A DNA stretch of 64,000 nucleotides from JANXUC01 sp043782485. Lineage in GTDB: Bacteria > Acidobacteriota > Terriglobia > Terriglobales > Acidobacteriaceae. How positions within the stretch are numbered: the first letter of the stretch is position 1; the number at the start of each line of letters is the position of its first letter. The notes under the pieces are model-generated. The model saw only the letters and a list, made by a program, of their open reading frames with translations, did not search any database and was not told the DNA's origin. The DNA lies in NCBI GenBank assembly GCA_043782485.1, contig JAYWAL010000106.1, positions 1-64,000 on the forward strand. Direction: 5' to 3'. A program made the translations under genes and the position numbers. This document shows, piece after piece, positions 33,546 to 42,834 of this stretch.

Positions 33546-34283
33546 CTACTTCATTGGCCCTGCGGCCGCCTGATCCACAAGCCAAATCAAGCTCCCATTG
33601 GTCGGCTGAACGCCTTGGGCAGGATAGTTCTCGGGATCGGGCTTGCCTTGCAGAACCTGCAGCAGCGATTCCTGTTTCTCCTCCCCGGTTGCCATGAACA
33701 GAACAGCGGCGGCGTGGTTCAAAACGGGGTAGGTAAGGGTAATCCGCCAGGTTTTGGACTTCTCCACCCAGTTCGCGGCCACTAGGCGCTCATCCTCGTG
33801 CAGGGCCGCCGTGCCGGGAAACAGCGAAGCGGTGTGGCCATCCGGGCCCATACCCAGCAGAATTAAATCGAAACGGGGTAGCTCTCCATCTTTCAGCTGG
33901 AAGAACTGGCGCAAGGTCTGCTCGTAGGACTGAGCGGCGGTGTCGGCATCGGGGATTTCCGCGGGAACACGGAAAATATTTCCCTTGGGAATCGGGGCTT
34001 GGGAAAACAACGACTCGCTGGCCATCCTGAAATTGCTGTCGGGATGGTCGGGTGCAACGTGGCGTTCATCACTAAAAAAGAACTTAATTTTGTCCCAGGG
34101 CGCATCGGATTGCGTCGCCAGCAACGCGTACAGGCTTCGAGGGGTGGAACCGCCCGACAAGGCCACAGTGAAGCGGCCGCTACCCTGAATTGCCGCGCGG
34201 GCGCGTTGCAGGAACTCGATCGCCGCAGCGGCAAACACGGCAGGCGGGTCAGTTAATACTCGAACAACAGGTCCGATGGGCAT
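33546..34283 (-). CDS. pgl: 6-phosphogluconolactonase (DevB type)
   Basis: This enzyme hydrolyses 6-phosphogluconolactone in the oxidative pentose phosphate pathway. The 245-residue product has the sugar-phosphate binding motif FTVALSGGSTPRSLYALLAT, then KIKFFFSDERHVAPDHPDSN and LILLGMGPDGHTASLFPG, the diagnostic pair of the family. It is divergent from bshA with 151 bp between starts. No zwf or gnd gene is in the window. Confidence 0.95.
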   Translation of the reverse strand: MPIGPVVRVLTDPPAVFAAAAIEFLQRARAAIQGSGRFTVALSGGSTPRSLYALLATQSDAPWDKIKFFFSDERHVAPDHPDSNFRMASESLFSQAPIPKGNIFRVPAEIPDADTAAQSYEQTLRQFFQLKDGELPRFDLILLGMGPDGHTASLFPGTAALHEDERLVAANWVEKSKTWRITLTYPVLNHAAAVLFMATGEEKQESLLQVLQGKPDPENYPAQGVQPTNGSLIWLVDQAAAGPMK

Positions 34284-34434
34284 TGGAGTTCTTAAGACAT
34301 TGCAGAGTTCAAAATAGCAGAGAGTGGGCGGGATTGCACAACGAGTGCGGCTAGATCCAGAGCAAGGCCGACAATCTGAATCCTCAAGCGCGTATTCAGC
34401 ATCTCATGCGAGACTTGCCCAAAGGCCTTCCACG

Positions 34435-35577
34435 ATGAAGATTGGCATTACTTGTTACCCGACGTACGGCGGAAGCGGTGTAGTGGCGACCGAGCTGGGC
34501 CTGGAATTGGCGCAGCGGGGCCACGAAGTGCATTTTATTTCCTACGCGCAGCCGATTCGCCTGATGACGCCGCAGCCCAACATTCACTATCACGAAGTGG
34601 AAGTCTCGCGGTATCCGCTGTTTGAGTACCCGCCCTATGATTTGGCTTTGGCCACGCGAATGGCAGAAGTGGCGGAACTTTACGATCTAGACTTGCTGCA
34701 TGTGCACTACGCGATTCCGCACTCTGTGAGCGCGCTGCTGGCGCGCCAGATGCTGGCCGCGGCGCCCAGAAAACGCAAGCTGCCGTTTGTGACGACGCTA
34801 CACGGGACCGACATCACGTTGGTGGGATTAGACCGGTCGTATTTGCCGATCACACGGTATTCCATTGAGCAGAGTGACGGAGTCACCGCGATTTCGAAGT
34901 ATTTAAAAGAGCGCACGCACAGCGTGTTCGACATTAAGAACTCGATTGAAGTCATCTATAACTTTGTCAACTGCGATCTCTACACGCGCGATTCGAAGAC
35001 GGCGGAGCAGCGTCTGGAGTATGCCGAGCCGGGGGAGAAAATCCTGGTGCATCTTTCGAACTTTCGTCCCGTGAAGCGGTTGACGGATGTGATCGAGATC
35101 TTTGACCTGGTGCGCCAACAAGTGCCCAGCAAGCTGCTGCTGATTGGAGATGGGCCGGACCGCTCACAGGCAGAGTGGCTCGCTGTGCAGAAGGGCCTGC
35201 ATGATCGCGTGATCTTCCTCGGGAAACAGGATCGAGTGCGGGAGAAGCTGGCTCTGGCTGATGTAATGCTTCTGCCGAGTGAATTGGAATCGTTCGGCTT
35301 GGCTGCGCTGGAGGCGATGGCATGCGAAGTTGTGCCGATCACCACGCGCGTGGGCGGCTTGCCGGAAGTGGTGGACCACGGCAAGACGGGATTCCTTTCC
35401 AGCGTGGGCGATGTGAAAGATATGGCCAGCCACGCCATTGACCTGCTCAAGAATCCTGATTTGCTGCATACCATGGCGACAGCGGCGCGCGAAGTTGCGC
35501 TGACGCGCTTCTGCTCCAGCGCGATCATTCCGCAATATGAAGAGTTCTATCGTCGCGTACTGGAGAAGGCTTCCTGA
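34435..35577 (+). CDS. bshA: BshA, N-acetyl-alpha-D-glucosaminyl L-malate synthase
   Basis: BshA is a GT4 glycosyltransferase that joins UDP-GlcNAc and L-malate, the first step of bacillithiol synthesis. Start ATG 34435 gives MKIGITCYPTYGGSGVVATE, the family N terminus. Further signatures: HEVHFISYAQPIRL, LLHVHYAIPHSVSALLAR, TLHGTDITLVGLDRSYLPIT and the nucleotide-sugar site LPSELESFGLAALEAMACEV. About 380 residues, the normal length. Its 3' end overlaps the convergent LytS-type kinase by 31 bp. Confidence 0.96.
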   Translation: MKIGITCYPTYGGSGVVATELGLELAQRGHEVHFISYAQPIRLMTPQPNIHYHEVEVSRYPLFEYPPYDLALATRMAEVAELYDLDLLHVHYAIPHSVSALLARQMLAAAPRKRKLPFVTTLHGTDITLVGLDRSYLPITRYSIEQSDGVTAISKYLKERTHSVFDIKNSIEVIYNFVNCDLYTRDSKTAEQRLEYAEPGEKILVHLSNFRPVKRLTDVIEIFDLVRQQVPSKLLLIGDGPDRSQAEWLAVQKGLHDRVIFLGKQDRVREKLALADVMLLPSELESFGLAALEAMACEVVPITTRVGGLPEVVDHGKTGFLSSVGDVKDMASHAIDLLKNPDLLHTMATAAREVALTRFCSSAIIPQYEEFYRRVLEKAS

Positions 35578-36908
35578 AGCTGATTGGCGCTATCGGGCTG
35601 CATGCGGGGTAGAACAATCTGGATGATGGTACCCATTTCGGGATGGCTGTTAACGGTAATTCGTGCGGCGTCGTTGTAGAGGACCTTAAGTCGCTCAGCA
35701 ATATTGGCCATGCCGATGCCCGCACCCGCAGGTTGGCCAACCGTCTGGGACTGTTTTGATGCGATCATTCCGACGCCGTCATCTTCCACTTCCAAAGTAA
35801 TTTGCGAGGCCGTAAGACGACTGCGAATGCGGATAGTGCCGCCTTCCACCTTGGGCGAAAGGCCGTGCTTGATGCAGTTCTCCACAAGCGGCTGCAACAA
35901 CATGCTTGGAACCATCAGGTCGAGCGACGCGGGATCGAGGTTTTTCTCGACTTTGAGTTTTTCCCGGCCGAAACGCACCACTTCAATGTCGAGGTAGTCG
36001 TCAATGAAAGCAAGCTCTTCGCGCAGAGGGACGAAGGATTCCGTATTGCGCATGAGACGGCGAAGAATATTGGCCAGCTTGATGATCATGTCGCGGGCGG
36101 TATCGGGATCGACGCGCACGAGCGAAGAAACGGAGTTTAAAGTGTTGAAGAGGAAGTGCGGGTTGATCTGATTTTGCAGGGCCTCCATGCGGGCCTGGAG
36201 TAAGAGACGCTCCTGCTCTTCCAGTTTGATTTGGATACGGACGCCGTTCCAGATCTTGAGCCAAGTCCCAATGACGACAATCGGTGTGGTGTAAATCAAA
36301 ACCTTGAGCCAGAACGGGCCACCGCGCAGAATAAAGATGGAATGCGGGGCGAAATGTGCGACCTCAGAACGCAGCGCTCGCAAGCCAACAATCGTGACAA
36401 AAAAGGCGATTTGCCAGTCAAATCGCCGAGGCATAGGCAGATTGCGGCGAACCCAGCGGTAAATGCTGAGGTCAACGAACGGAGAGAAATACCAAATCTC
36501 TTCCTGGTCGGGGGCAAAGGCGCGAAGTTGCCCCGCCACTAGCCCGGCTAGCAGGTTGTACGGGAGGGTGGCCCATTCGCCGTGCATCAAAGCTGGGATC
36601 GCCAGTAACGCACCGCCCGTGCATCCCGCCACACGGCCCGCAAGAACGGCCAACACCAACGTGGTTTCAAAGGAAAGATCCGCGCCGACAAAGTTGGTGA
36701 CGGTGCGAATCCAAACGCCGACGGTCATGAGAACGCACACCCAAACCATTAGGTCGAGCTTTTGCTGCAAGGTGCGCTCTTCCCGGAAGAGCAAAGACTT
36801 GAACCTAACCGAACGAATGAGTCCGCTGGACACCGCCGCCGCTACCCCAAGCATGACTAGGAGGTAGATGGAAGTACGAAGAGGCGGATCCGGAATGGGC
36901 ACAACCAT
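35547..36908 (-). CDS. LytS-type membrane sensor histidine kinase
   Basis: A histidine kinase of the LytS/YehU class (about 453 residues from ATG 36908; the frame is open to 36977). The N-terminal half has about five to six membrane segments with a 5TM-LYT-like core (ALLAIPALMHGEWATLPYNLL). The kinase part has the phospho-acceptor motif QNQINPHFLFNTLNSVSS, and ATP-binding boxes MLLQPLVENCIKHGLSP and LEVEDDGVGM, then GIGMANIAERLKVLY. No LytTR response regulator is adjacent. Its divergent neighbour is a PP2C-type phosphatase with a similar membrane half, with 78 bp between the starts. Confidence 0.9.
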   Translation of the reverse strand: MVVPIPDPPLRTSIYLLVMLGVAAAVSSGLIRSVRFKSLLFREERTLQQKLDLMVWVCVLMTVGVWIRTVTNFVGADLSFETTLVLAVLAGRVAGCTGGALLAIPALMHGEWATLPYNLLAGLVAGQLRAFAPDQEEIWYFSPFVDLSIYRWVRRNLPMPRRFDWQIAFFVTIVGLRALRSEVAHFAPHSIFILRGGPFWLKVLIYTTPIVVIGTWLKIWNGVRIQIKLEEQERLLLQARMEALQNQINPHFLFNTLNSVSSLVRVDPDTARDMIIKLANILRRLMRNTESFVPLREELAFIDDYLDIEVVRFGREKLKVEKNLDPASLDLMVPSMLLQPLVENCIKHGLSPKVEGGTIRIRSRLTASQITLEVEDDGVGMIASKQSQTVGQPAGAGIGMANIAERLKVLYNDAARITVNSHPEMGTIIQIVLPRMQPDSANQLQEAFSSTRR

Positions 36909-36986
36909 GCGACTAGGGTAGCACTTGCTTCTAGCGTTCGCCCCGCATGGGCCTTCTGCGATACAGTAATCGATCATCGGTACGCT

Positions 36987-38120
36987 ATGCCCACTTGGAA
37001 AGAAAAAGCGCAGACATGGCAGACCATGCCGCGGATCTCAACCGCGTATTTTTTCAGCGGTGTATTTTGCCTGTTCGCATCCATTGTGTTGGTGGGTTCT
37101 GGAATGAACGCGCGGTCGCAATCGATCGCGGAGATGATTGTCGATATTTTGATTAGTGGTGTTTTTGCCATGGCCTGGGCGTATTGCGGTACACGCCGCC
37201 TGTGGTGGGGGTTCTTTGTGCTGGGCCTGTTGGAGCCCATGGCGTTTAGCTTTGAGATGACGGTGATCGGACCTCGCCCCATCCTTACGGGCGAGGAACT
37301 GGCGTCCAAGCTTCAGCGCAACGGGGTCGTGGAAATTGTTCTGATTGTTGCGGCGTACGTTCTCTTCTTGCTGTTCTTCAACAAGGAAGGCTCGCGGTTT
37401 TTCCGCACGCAGAATGAAGTGCGGCTGGCGGGTGAAATTCACCGGGCGCTAGTTCCTCAGAAGCACCAGACCATCGGAAATATTGAGATCTTCGGAAGTT
37501 CAATTCCCAGCAGCGAAGTGGGCGGCGACTTGTTCGAGATCGTCGAGAGCAATGGCGCCTGGCACGCCTACGTGGCCGACGTCTCCGGCCATGGGGTGGC
37601 GGCTGGCATTCTGATGTCCATGATCAAAAGCACGGCCAGCATGCAGTTGACCAAACTGAATCGACCACACGAATTGCTGGCGGATATCAACGACGTGATG
37701 CTGCCCTTGACCTCGACCGCGAACTATCTAACGTTCGCCTATGTTTCGGGGGTGGGTAGTGCTTGTTTGAATTTTGCATTGGCGGGGCACCTGCCGATTC
37801 TGCACTATCAGGCGGCGAGCCGGACGATTGTCGAACACGACGACAAGAACGTTCCTTTGGGGCTGTTCCGGAATCAAACGTTCGCCATGACGCCACTAAC
37901 GGCGGATGCGGGCGATTTGTTGGCGGTGATCACGGATGGGTTCACAGAAGTCTTTGATTCGTCGGAGCGGGAGTTTGGCATGGAGCGCTTCAAGTCTCTG
38001 TTGCTGGCCTGCGCGGAGAAACCGCTGCCGGAGATTTACCGCGAGCTGCGTGCGGCGACGCTGGCGTTTGGAGAACAGAGCGACGACCAGACGATGCTGC
38101 TGATCCGGCGGCTGGCTTAA
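36987..38120 (+). CDS. Membrane-anchored PP2C (SpoIIE-like) phosphatase
   Basis: A 377-residue membrane protein with about four hydrophobic segments in the first 135 residues and a SpoIIE/RsbU-type phosphatase domain (about 150-375). The metal-site motifs are SEVGGDLFEIVE, HAYVADVSGHGVAAGILMS, LLAVITDGFTEVFD and QSDDQTMLLIRR, so catalysis should be intact. RsbU-type phosphatases usually dephosphorylate an anti-sigma-factor antagonist. No STAS-domain or anti-sigma partner is in the window. The gene is divergent from the LytS-type kinase. Confidence 0.93.
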   Translation: MPTWKEKAQTWQTMPRISTAYFFSGVFCLFASIVLVGSGMNARSQSIAEMIVDILISGVFAMAWAYCGTRRLWWGFFVLGLLEPMAFSFEMTVIGPRPILTGEELASKLQRNGVVEIVLIVAAYVLFLLFFNKEGSRFFRTQNEVRLAGEIHRALVPQKHQTIGNIEIFGSSIPSSEVGGDLFEIVESNGAWHAYVADVSGHGVAAGILMSMIKSTASMQLTKLNRPHELLADINDVMLPLTSTANYLTFAYVSGVGSACLNFALAGHLPILHYQAASRTIVEHDDKNVPLGLFRNQTFAMTPLTADAGDLLAVITDGFTEVFDSSEREFGMERFKSLLLACAEKPLPEIYRELRAATLAFGEQSDDQTMLLIRRLA

Positions 38121-38134
38121 CTGGTGCCTTGCAG

Positions 38135-38800
38135 CTAGCGCTTGCTGAGTAGCCTTAGCGCTCGGGAGCGGCTGACATTCAGCACCGCCTTGTCGTCAGC
38201 AATCTGCTGCAAAATGGGCGCGATGGCGGGGAGTTCCTGGAGGTCGTTGCCTTTTTCCATCTCTTCCATCCGCTTGAGATCTTCTTCCAGAGCCAAAGGC
38301 TGATAGCGATGGAAATATTGCAGATGCCGGGCGAACTCCATGGTTAAGGCAATACTTTGAAATAACTTGGTAAGTTGTTGAATTTCCTGGTGGGTTGAAT
38401 AATTGTATTCCGTATGGTGCTGGCGCGCTGCGTCCTGGTAGGAGAGCGTTTTCTTACCTGTATTCGCTTGGCGACCTTTTTTGTAGTCCACATCACGCTC
38501 AAAATATTTTGCCTGCTCCGCCAGCGCGAAGAGCTGAGTCACAGTGGCGCTGGATATGGCGAAGTTATAGGAAAAAGGGTCGCCTTCGGCCTCGGGCGTG
38601 AGCTTGCCGACCGATTCGTAGGACGCCTGTCCGCTCCGGGTTACCTGGAGCGAGTAGTGGGAGGGGGCGGACAAGGGAAAATCCTGGGTGAAACCGATGA
38701 CCGGCTCCGCGAAGGCAGTTTGGGAGGCGATCTGGGGCGCTTGGGAGACGGCGGCGACCGCAACCAGTAAAACAAGGACGGCTGTGGCTAGGCGCGCCAT
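38135..38800 (-). CDS. Exported protein of unknown function
   Basis: A 221-residue product from ATG 38800, with a signal peptide (LATAVLVLLVAVAAVSQA). The mature part begins with a beta-rich domain (HYSLQVTRSGQASYESVGKL) and ends in a helical region. The pattern resembles small exported acidobacterial proteins of unknown function. The start overlaps the ruvC stop as TAATG, so translation is coupled to ruvC. Confidence 0.75.
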   Translation of the reverse strand: MARLATAVLVLLVAVAAVSQAPQIASQTAFAEPVIGFTQDFPLSAPSHYSLQVTRSGQASYESVGKLTPEAEGDPFSYNFAISSATVTQLFALAEQAKYFERDVDYKKGRQANTGKKTLSYQDAARQHHTEYNYSTHQEIQQLTKLFQSIALTMEFARHLQYFHRYQPLALEEDLKRMEEMEKGNDLQELPAIAPILQQIADDKAVLNVSRSRALRLLSKR

Positions 38801-39306
38801 TAACGGGCGGTGAGCGCCTGCTGGCGGCGCAACGATGCCGCCGTGTGCAGGTGGCAAATGGCGATGGCTAAGGCGTCAGCGGCGTCTGGCGAGTCGGGCG
38901 GGGCATCCAGGCTGAGCAGGCGGGTAATCATGTGTTGTACTTGCAGCTTATCGGCGCGGCCGTAGCCAACCACGGCCGACTTGATGGAAAGCGGGGCGTA
39001 TTCGGCAACGGAGAGGCCTGCGGAGGAGGCTGCCAGCATGGCCACGCCGCGGACGTGGCCGAGCTTGAGAGCGGATTTTACGTTGACGGCGAAGAACACG
39101 TCTTCGATGGCCACTTCTTCGGGCTGGTCGCGCTCGATGACCGCTTGAAGGCCCTGGAAGATTTTGTTCAGGCGGTCGGCGATGGGGGTGCTGGTGGTGT
39201 TGTGGATGGCACCGACGGCGATGCAGTGGAGTTTGCCGGAGCGGTCGAGTTCGACTACCCCGTAGCCGGTGTGTTGGGAGCCGCAGTCGATGCCGAGAAC
39301 GCGCAT
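38800..39306 (-). CDS. ruvC: Holliday junction resolvase RuvC
   Basis: RuvC cleaves Holliday junctions during recombination repair. From ATG 39306 the product is 168 residues: MRVLGIDCGSQHTGYGVVE (first catalytic Asp), VAIEDVFFAVNVKSALKLG (Glu), and the C-terminal Asp pair in PDSPDAADALAIAICHLH. The frame runs on to 39459, but this extension is the repeat at 39389 read through and is not part of the gene. ruvA and ruvB are not in the window. Confidence 0.97.
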   Translation of the reverse strand: MRVLGIDCGSQHTGYGVVELDRSGKLHCIAVGAIHNTTSTPIADRLNKIFQGLQAVIERDQPEEVAIEDVFFAVNVKSALKLGHVRGVAMLAASSAGLSVAEYAPLSIKSAVVGYGRADKLQVQHMITRLLSLDAPPDSPDAADALAIAICHLHTAASLRRQQALTAR

Positions 39307-39388
39307 TGGTTGAAGTCTAGGGAAAATTGGAGGGGTGTACAAGTCTCTTGATAGGGACGGCATCCGGTCTAGCCGGGAGTTATGGTGG

Positions 39389-39453
39389 GGCAGGGGTCCT
39401 TCAACTACGTTTGCCCCGCGGTTTGCGCAGGGCAAACTTCGCTCAGGATGACA
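39389..39453 (-). repeat. Dispersed GTCATCCTGAGCGAAG...GAAGGACCCC repeat
   Basis: On the minus strand this 65-bp element begins TGTCATCCTGAGCGAAGTTT, holds an internal pair TTTGCCCTGCGCAAA / TTTGCCCCGCGG and ends GTTGAAGGACCCCTG. It is the best complete member of the family that also occurs at 5121, 31546 and 62064-62210. Confidence 0.65.
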
Positions 39454-39510
39454 AATCAAAACAAATTCAAAACCAAGACCTCGCAGGCGAGGGTGCTCGC
39501 GCTACACGAG

Positions 39511-41709
39511 TTATTTCTGATCGAAGAGCGCGGTGCGGTCAATTCGCTCGCCCTTGAAGACCACGAACGAGATGCGCTCGGTAATGGAGATGTCTTCCAG
39601 CGGGTTGCCTTCGACTACCAGAAGATCGGCGTCGTTGCCCACGCGGATGCTGCCGATGTGGCTATCCGCCTTGAGTAGCCGCGCGGCATTGTAGGTGGCG
39701 GCTTGCAGGGCTACTGCGGGAGGAATGCCCGCCTTGACCCATAACGCCATCTCATGCTGCACCGTGGGACCGTGAATGACCAGAAAGTTCCCTGCGTCGC
39801 TTCCGGTGACCAGGGTGACGCCGTGTTGCCAGGCGCGCTTGAGGTTATCGATGGCAATGGGCAGGCTCATTGGGAATTTGCCTATCTCGGAGCGCAGTTC
39901 CTCCGTCTCCTTGGAGGACAGCGCCTCTTCGGTTCCCTTGAGCAACTCGGCCGGACCCACAAACTGGACCAAGGATCGCTTCAGCAAGTCGCCTTTCCCG
40001 GCAGCAAAATCGCGGAAGCCCTCGCCGACGCTGAGGGTTGGATCATAGAAAGTTCCCTGCACTTTCATCTGCTCGAAGAGCGCGTCCGGAATGGCATCGC
40101 GGAAAGACCCGTGTTCGATGGAATCGGCGTGGGCTTGAACCGCGTCTACCACATCGTGGACATCCCCGGTGTGCACAGCAACCGGCAACCCTTGCACGTG
40201 GGCTTCCTGGGCGACCGCCGCGAAAAGACTGGAGTCCATGCGATTGAACAGGTGCGAGGCCGCGCCGGTTTCGAGAACGGCTTTGATGCAATCGACGTGG
40301 TCTGTCTTTAGCGTGTCGACCTGCTGGCGGGCTTCCTCGGCGCTGGTCGGAATGCGCGTAAATTGCTTGAGCAAAGTCGCGCGCATCGACTCCGGGACTT
40401 GCTTGAAGTACTCGGTACCATGGCCCCCGGCGGCGGTGAAAAGCGGCCCGCACGTCTGCACGTCAGCCCCCAGGTTTTCTCCGCTGGCTACGTTGGCGCG
40501 AATCTGTACCACGGCGTCCAACATATCGCCGGTACTGCGAACCGTGGTCACACCGCTATACAGATAGGCTTCCAAGCCGTGCAGCAGAACTTTATGAGCG
40601 TCGTAATCTTGGTCACCGCTGGAGAACCCCCCGCTCGCGCCCAGGTGCACGTGAACATCAATCAAGCCCGGAAGAATAGTCTTGCCGGCGGCTTCAACCA
40701 CATCGGCCTTCAAAGATTTGGGGTCGGGTCCAGCACCTTCATAAACCGCCGCGATTTTTCCGCCACGCACCAGGACGCTGCCGTTCTCAATAACCGGGCC
40801 ATCGCCAACAAAAATGCGCGCGTCGCGGATCAAATAGGTATCGCTGCGAGCCTGTTTCCGGCTGAGCGTCTTGTCTTTCAGCAGTTCCGCACCCGAATGA
40901 ATCTGCCAAGCACCCATCAGAACAAAAGGGAGAACGGCCGCAACCAGCCATAGCTTAGAAGAGGTCGATACTTTCTCGTCCTTTTCCCAACGGAATAATT
41001 TGAGGGAGATGAACAGGCCGACCGCAATGGTAAGAAGTAGTGCGCCTACCGACCTGTAATTTTCTAAAATTCCGTCGCCATGCAACAACATCCCTTTTAC
41101 GCCTGATACCAGGTACGCAGTAGGAATAAAAGTTGTGAACTGGCGTAGCCAAGAAGGCAGCATGTCGATCGGGAAAGTGGCGCCGCTGAGGAGAAGCATC
41201 GGCAGGTATGTCAGCTGAATCAGGATCTGGCTTTCCTGAGTAGAGTTGGCGATCGAGGCGAGGATCAGACCGATGGCTCGAAAGGCTGCGATGCCTAGCG
41301 ACACGAAAACCAGCAAAGAGGGCAATCGAGCTGGCCAGGGCATGCCGTATACAAAGTGCGCCAATGAAACAATCACGAGAATGTTCGGCATGAACAGTAG
41401 CCAGCCCGTGAAAATGGAAGCAACGAGAAGAGGCATTGGCGAAATTGGCGTGACCTTATAACGCCGTAAAATGTTGGCCTCGCGCTCTTGAACGGCGCGC
41501 ATGCCAGCCCCGAAGAGTCCGCTCCCCAACGTGCCAAATACAAACACCATTGGGATCACTTGGGTAATGCCGGCCCCGTGATCGGCGTGCATAAAGTACG
41601 CGAACATGAAAAAAAAGCCCAGCGGCAAAAGGTAATTGAAGAAAATGACAGACTTCTGCCTCAGCGCCAGTCGCAGGTCAAGGGAAATTAGAGCGAGGTA
41701 GCTTTTCAT
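39511..41709 (-). CDS. ABC-2 permease fused to a metal-dependent amidohydrolase
   Basis: One uninterrupted 732-residue frame joins two proteins. Residues 1-245 are an ABC-2 type permease with six membrane segments (about 21-40, 50-70, 94-121, 128-152, 162-181, 220-239). A seventh membrane segment (253-271, LWLVAAVLPFVLMGAWQI) leads to an amidohydrolase (about 290-732) of the imidazolonepropionase/prolidase-like group. Its metal site is intact: H353 and H355 (IDVHVHLG), K476, H513 (AVHTGD), H533 (IEHGSF) and D638 (TGSDAGN). With a cytoplasmic N terminus, seven segments would place the hydrolase outside. The ABC ATPase gene just upstream overlaps it by four bases. Substrate unknown. Confidence 0.92.
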   Translation of the reverse strand: MKSYLALISLDLRLALRQKSVIFFNYLLPLGFFFMFAYFMHADHGAGITQVIPMVFVFGTLGSGLFGAGMRAVQEREANILRRYKVTPISPMPLLVASIFTGWLLFMPNILVIVSLAHFVYGMPWPARLPSLLVFVSLGIAAFRAIGLILASIANSTQESQILIQLTYLPMLLLSGATFPIDMLPSWLRQFTTFIPTAYLVSGVKGMLLHGDGILENYRSVGALLLTIAVGLFISLKLFRWEKDEKVSTSSKLWLVAAVLPFVLMGAWQIHSGAELLKDKTLSRKQARSDTYLIRDARIFVGDGPVIENGSVLVRGGKIAAVYEGAGPDPKSLKADVVEAAGKTILPGLIDVHVHLGASGGFSSGDQDYDAHKVLLHGLEAYLYSGVTTVRSTGDMLDAVVQIRANVASGENLGADVQTCGPLFTAAGGHGTEYFKQVPESMRATLLKQFTRIPTSAEEARQQVDTLKTDHVDCIKAVLETGAASHLFNRMDSSLFAAVAQEAHVQGLPVAVHTGDVHDVVDAVQAHADSIEHGSFRDAIPDALFEQMKVQGTFYDPTLSVGEGFRDFAAGKGDLLKRSLVQFVGPAELLKGTEEALSSKETEELRSEIGKFPMSLPIAIDNLKRAWQHGVTLVTGSDAGNFLVIHGPTVQHEMALWVKAGIPPAVALQAATYNAARLLKADSHIGSIRVGNDADLLVVEGNPLEDISITERISFVVFKGERIDRTALFDQK

Positions 41710-42635
41710 TCGCGAAGGCTCTTTCCTGTCAACTCAATGAAGACGTCTTCGAGAGTGGGTTGCTTAAGGTGGATGTCGGTCAACTCCAGACCTTGCTGGT
41801 CAATCCACTTCACGAGGTCCACCAACGTGACCGCAGGACGGCGTGAATACACTGTGAGGGTTCGCCCAGTCGCGTCAACCGCTGTCTGCATAGCCTCCGC
41901 CCAAGTGGGACGCGTCTGCGGAAATGGTGCCGAGCAAGTAACTATAATGCTCGATGCATTGCGGCTTTGCGCCTGTAACTTGCGCGGTGTATCGATGGCT
42001 ACGATGCGACCTTCGTCGATGATGGCCACGCGGTCGCAGAGACGTTCGGCTTCTTCAATGTAATGCGTGGTCAAGAGGATCGTGCGGCGTTCGCTCTTCA
42101 ATTCTTCCAGCAACAAATGGATTTCCGCGCGCACTTGCGGATCAAGACCGGTGGTAGGCTCATCGAGAAAAATCAGTTGCGGGTCGTTGATGAGCGCCAA
42201 AGCCAGAGCCAGCCTCTGTTTTTGGCCACCGGAAAGCGTGCCGTAAAACGCATCCCGCTTCTCAGTGAGTTGCAGGCGCTTGAGCAACTGCGCGGCATCG
42301 ACGTTGCGGGTGTAGAAAGACGAGAAAGTTTGCAGAGCTTCGCGGACGCGAATCTTGTCGGGCAGGTTTGTGGCCTGAAGACAGACCCCGATGCGGTCTT
42401 TGAGCTGGTCACGCTGCCGGTCGGGATCGTACCCCAAGACCTCCACGCGTCCAGCGGAACGAGGGCGGAGGCCCTCCAGAATTTCAATCGTCGTGGTCTT
42501 CCCTGCTCCGTTCGGCCCGAGCAGACCAAAGACTTCCCCAGGCTGAATTTCGAAGTCGATACCCTTAACAGCTTCATTTTCACCGTAAGTTTTTTTCAAA
42601 CCTTCGACGGAGACAGTTGGGGAGGTTGGGTTCAT
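41706..42635 (-). CDS. ABC transporter ATP-binding protein
   Basis: A 309-residue ATPase of the DrrA/CcmA class. Walker A is LLGPNGAGKTTTIEIL, the signature motif LSGGQKQRLALALALIN, and Walker B LIFLDEPTTGLDP, followed by LTTHYIEEAERLCDRVAII. A C-terminal extension (about 230-309) is typical of drug- or lipid-export ATPases. It overlaps the start of the permease-amidohydrolase fusion (ATGA), so both form one exporter. The divergent neighbour is the fatty-acid desaturase. Confidence 0.96.
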   Translation of the reverse strand: MNPTSPTVSVEGLKKTYGENEAVKGIDFEIQPGEVFGLLGPNGAGKTTTIEILEGLRPRSAGRVEVLGYDPDRQRDQLKDRIGVCLQATNLPDKIRVREALQTFSSFYTRNVDAAQLLKRLQLTEKRDAFYGTLSGGQKQRLALALALINDPQLIFLDEPTTGLDPQVRAEIHLLLEELKSERRTILLTTHYIEEAERLCDRVAIIDEGRIVAIDTPRKLQAQSRNASSIIVTCSAPFPQTRPTWAEAMQTAVDATGRTLTVYSRRPAVTLVDLVKWIDQQGLELTDIHLKQPTLEDVFIELTGKSLRE

Positions 42636-42834
42636 GTGGAATCGATAAGGCTATCGGAGAACGAGGAGCGAGTCAAAATTCGCCGCTAAGTCCCTTGTTT
42701 TAGTAGCGACCGCCAGCAAGCGCATTACGGTGGTAACGAGCCTGATTTAGGGATTACACAACTATTACAGAGGCCTCTCCAGTTCTCTGTTAACTTGCCG
42801 TTAGAGATAGAAATCACTAAGGAACCCAGCCATC

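Noticed and set aside
38800..39459. Long form of RuvC starting at 39459
   Set aside because: The extra residues are translated intergenic repeat; the family start is at 39306.
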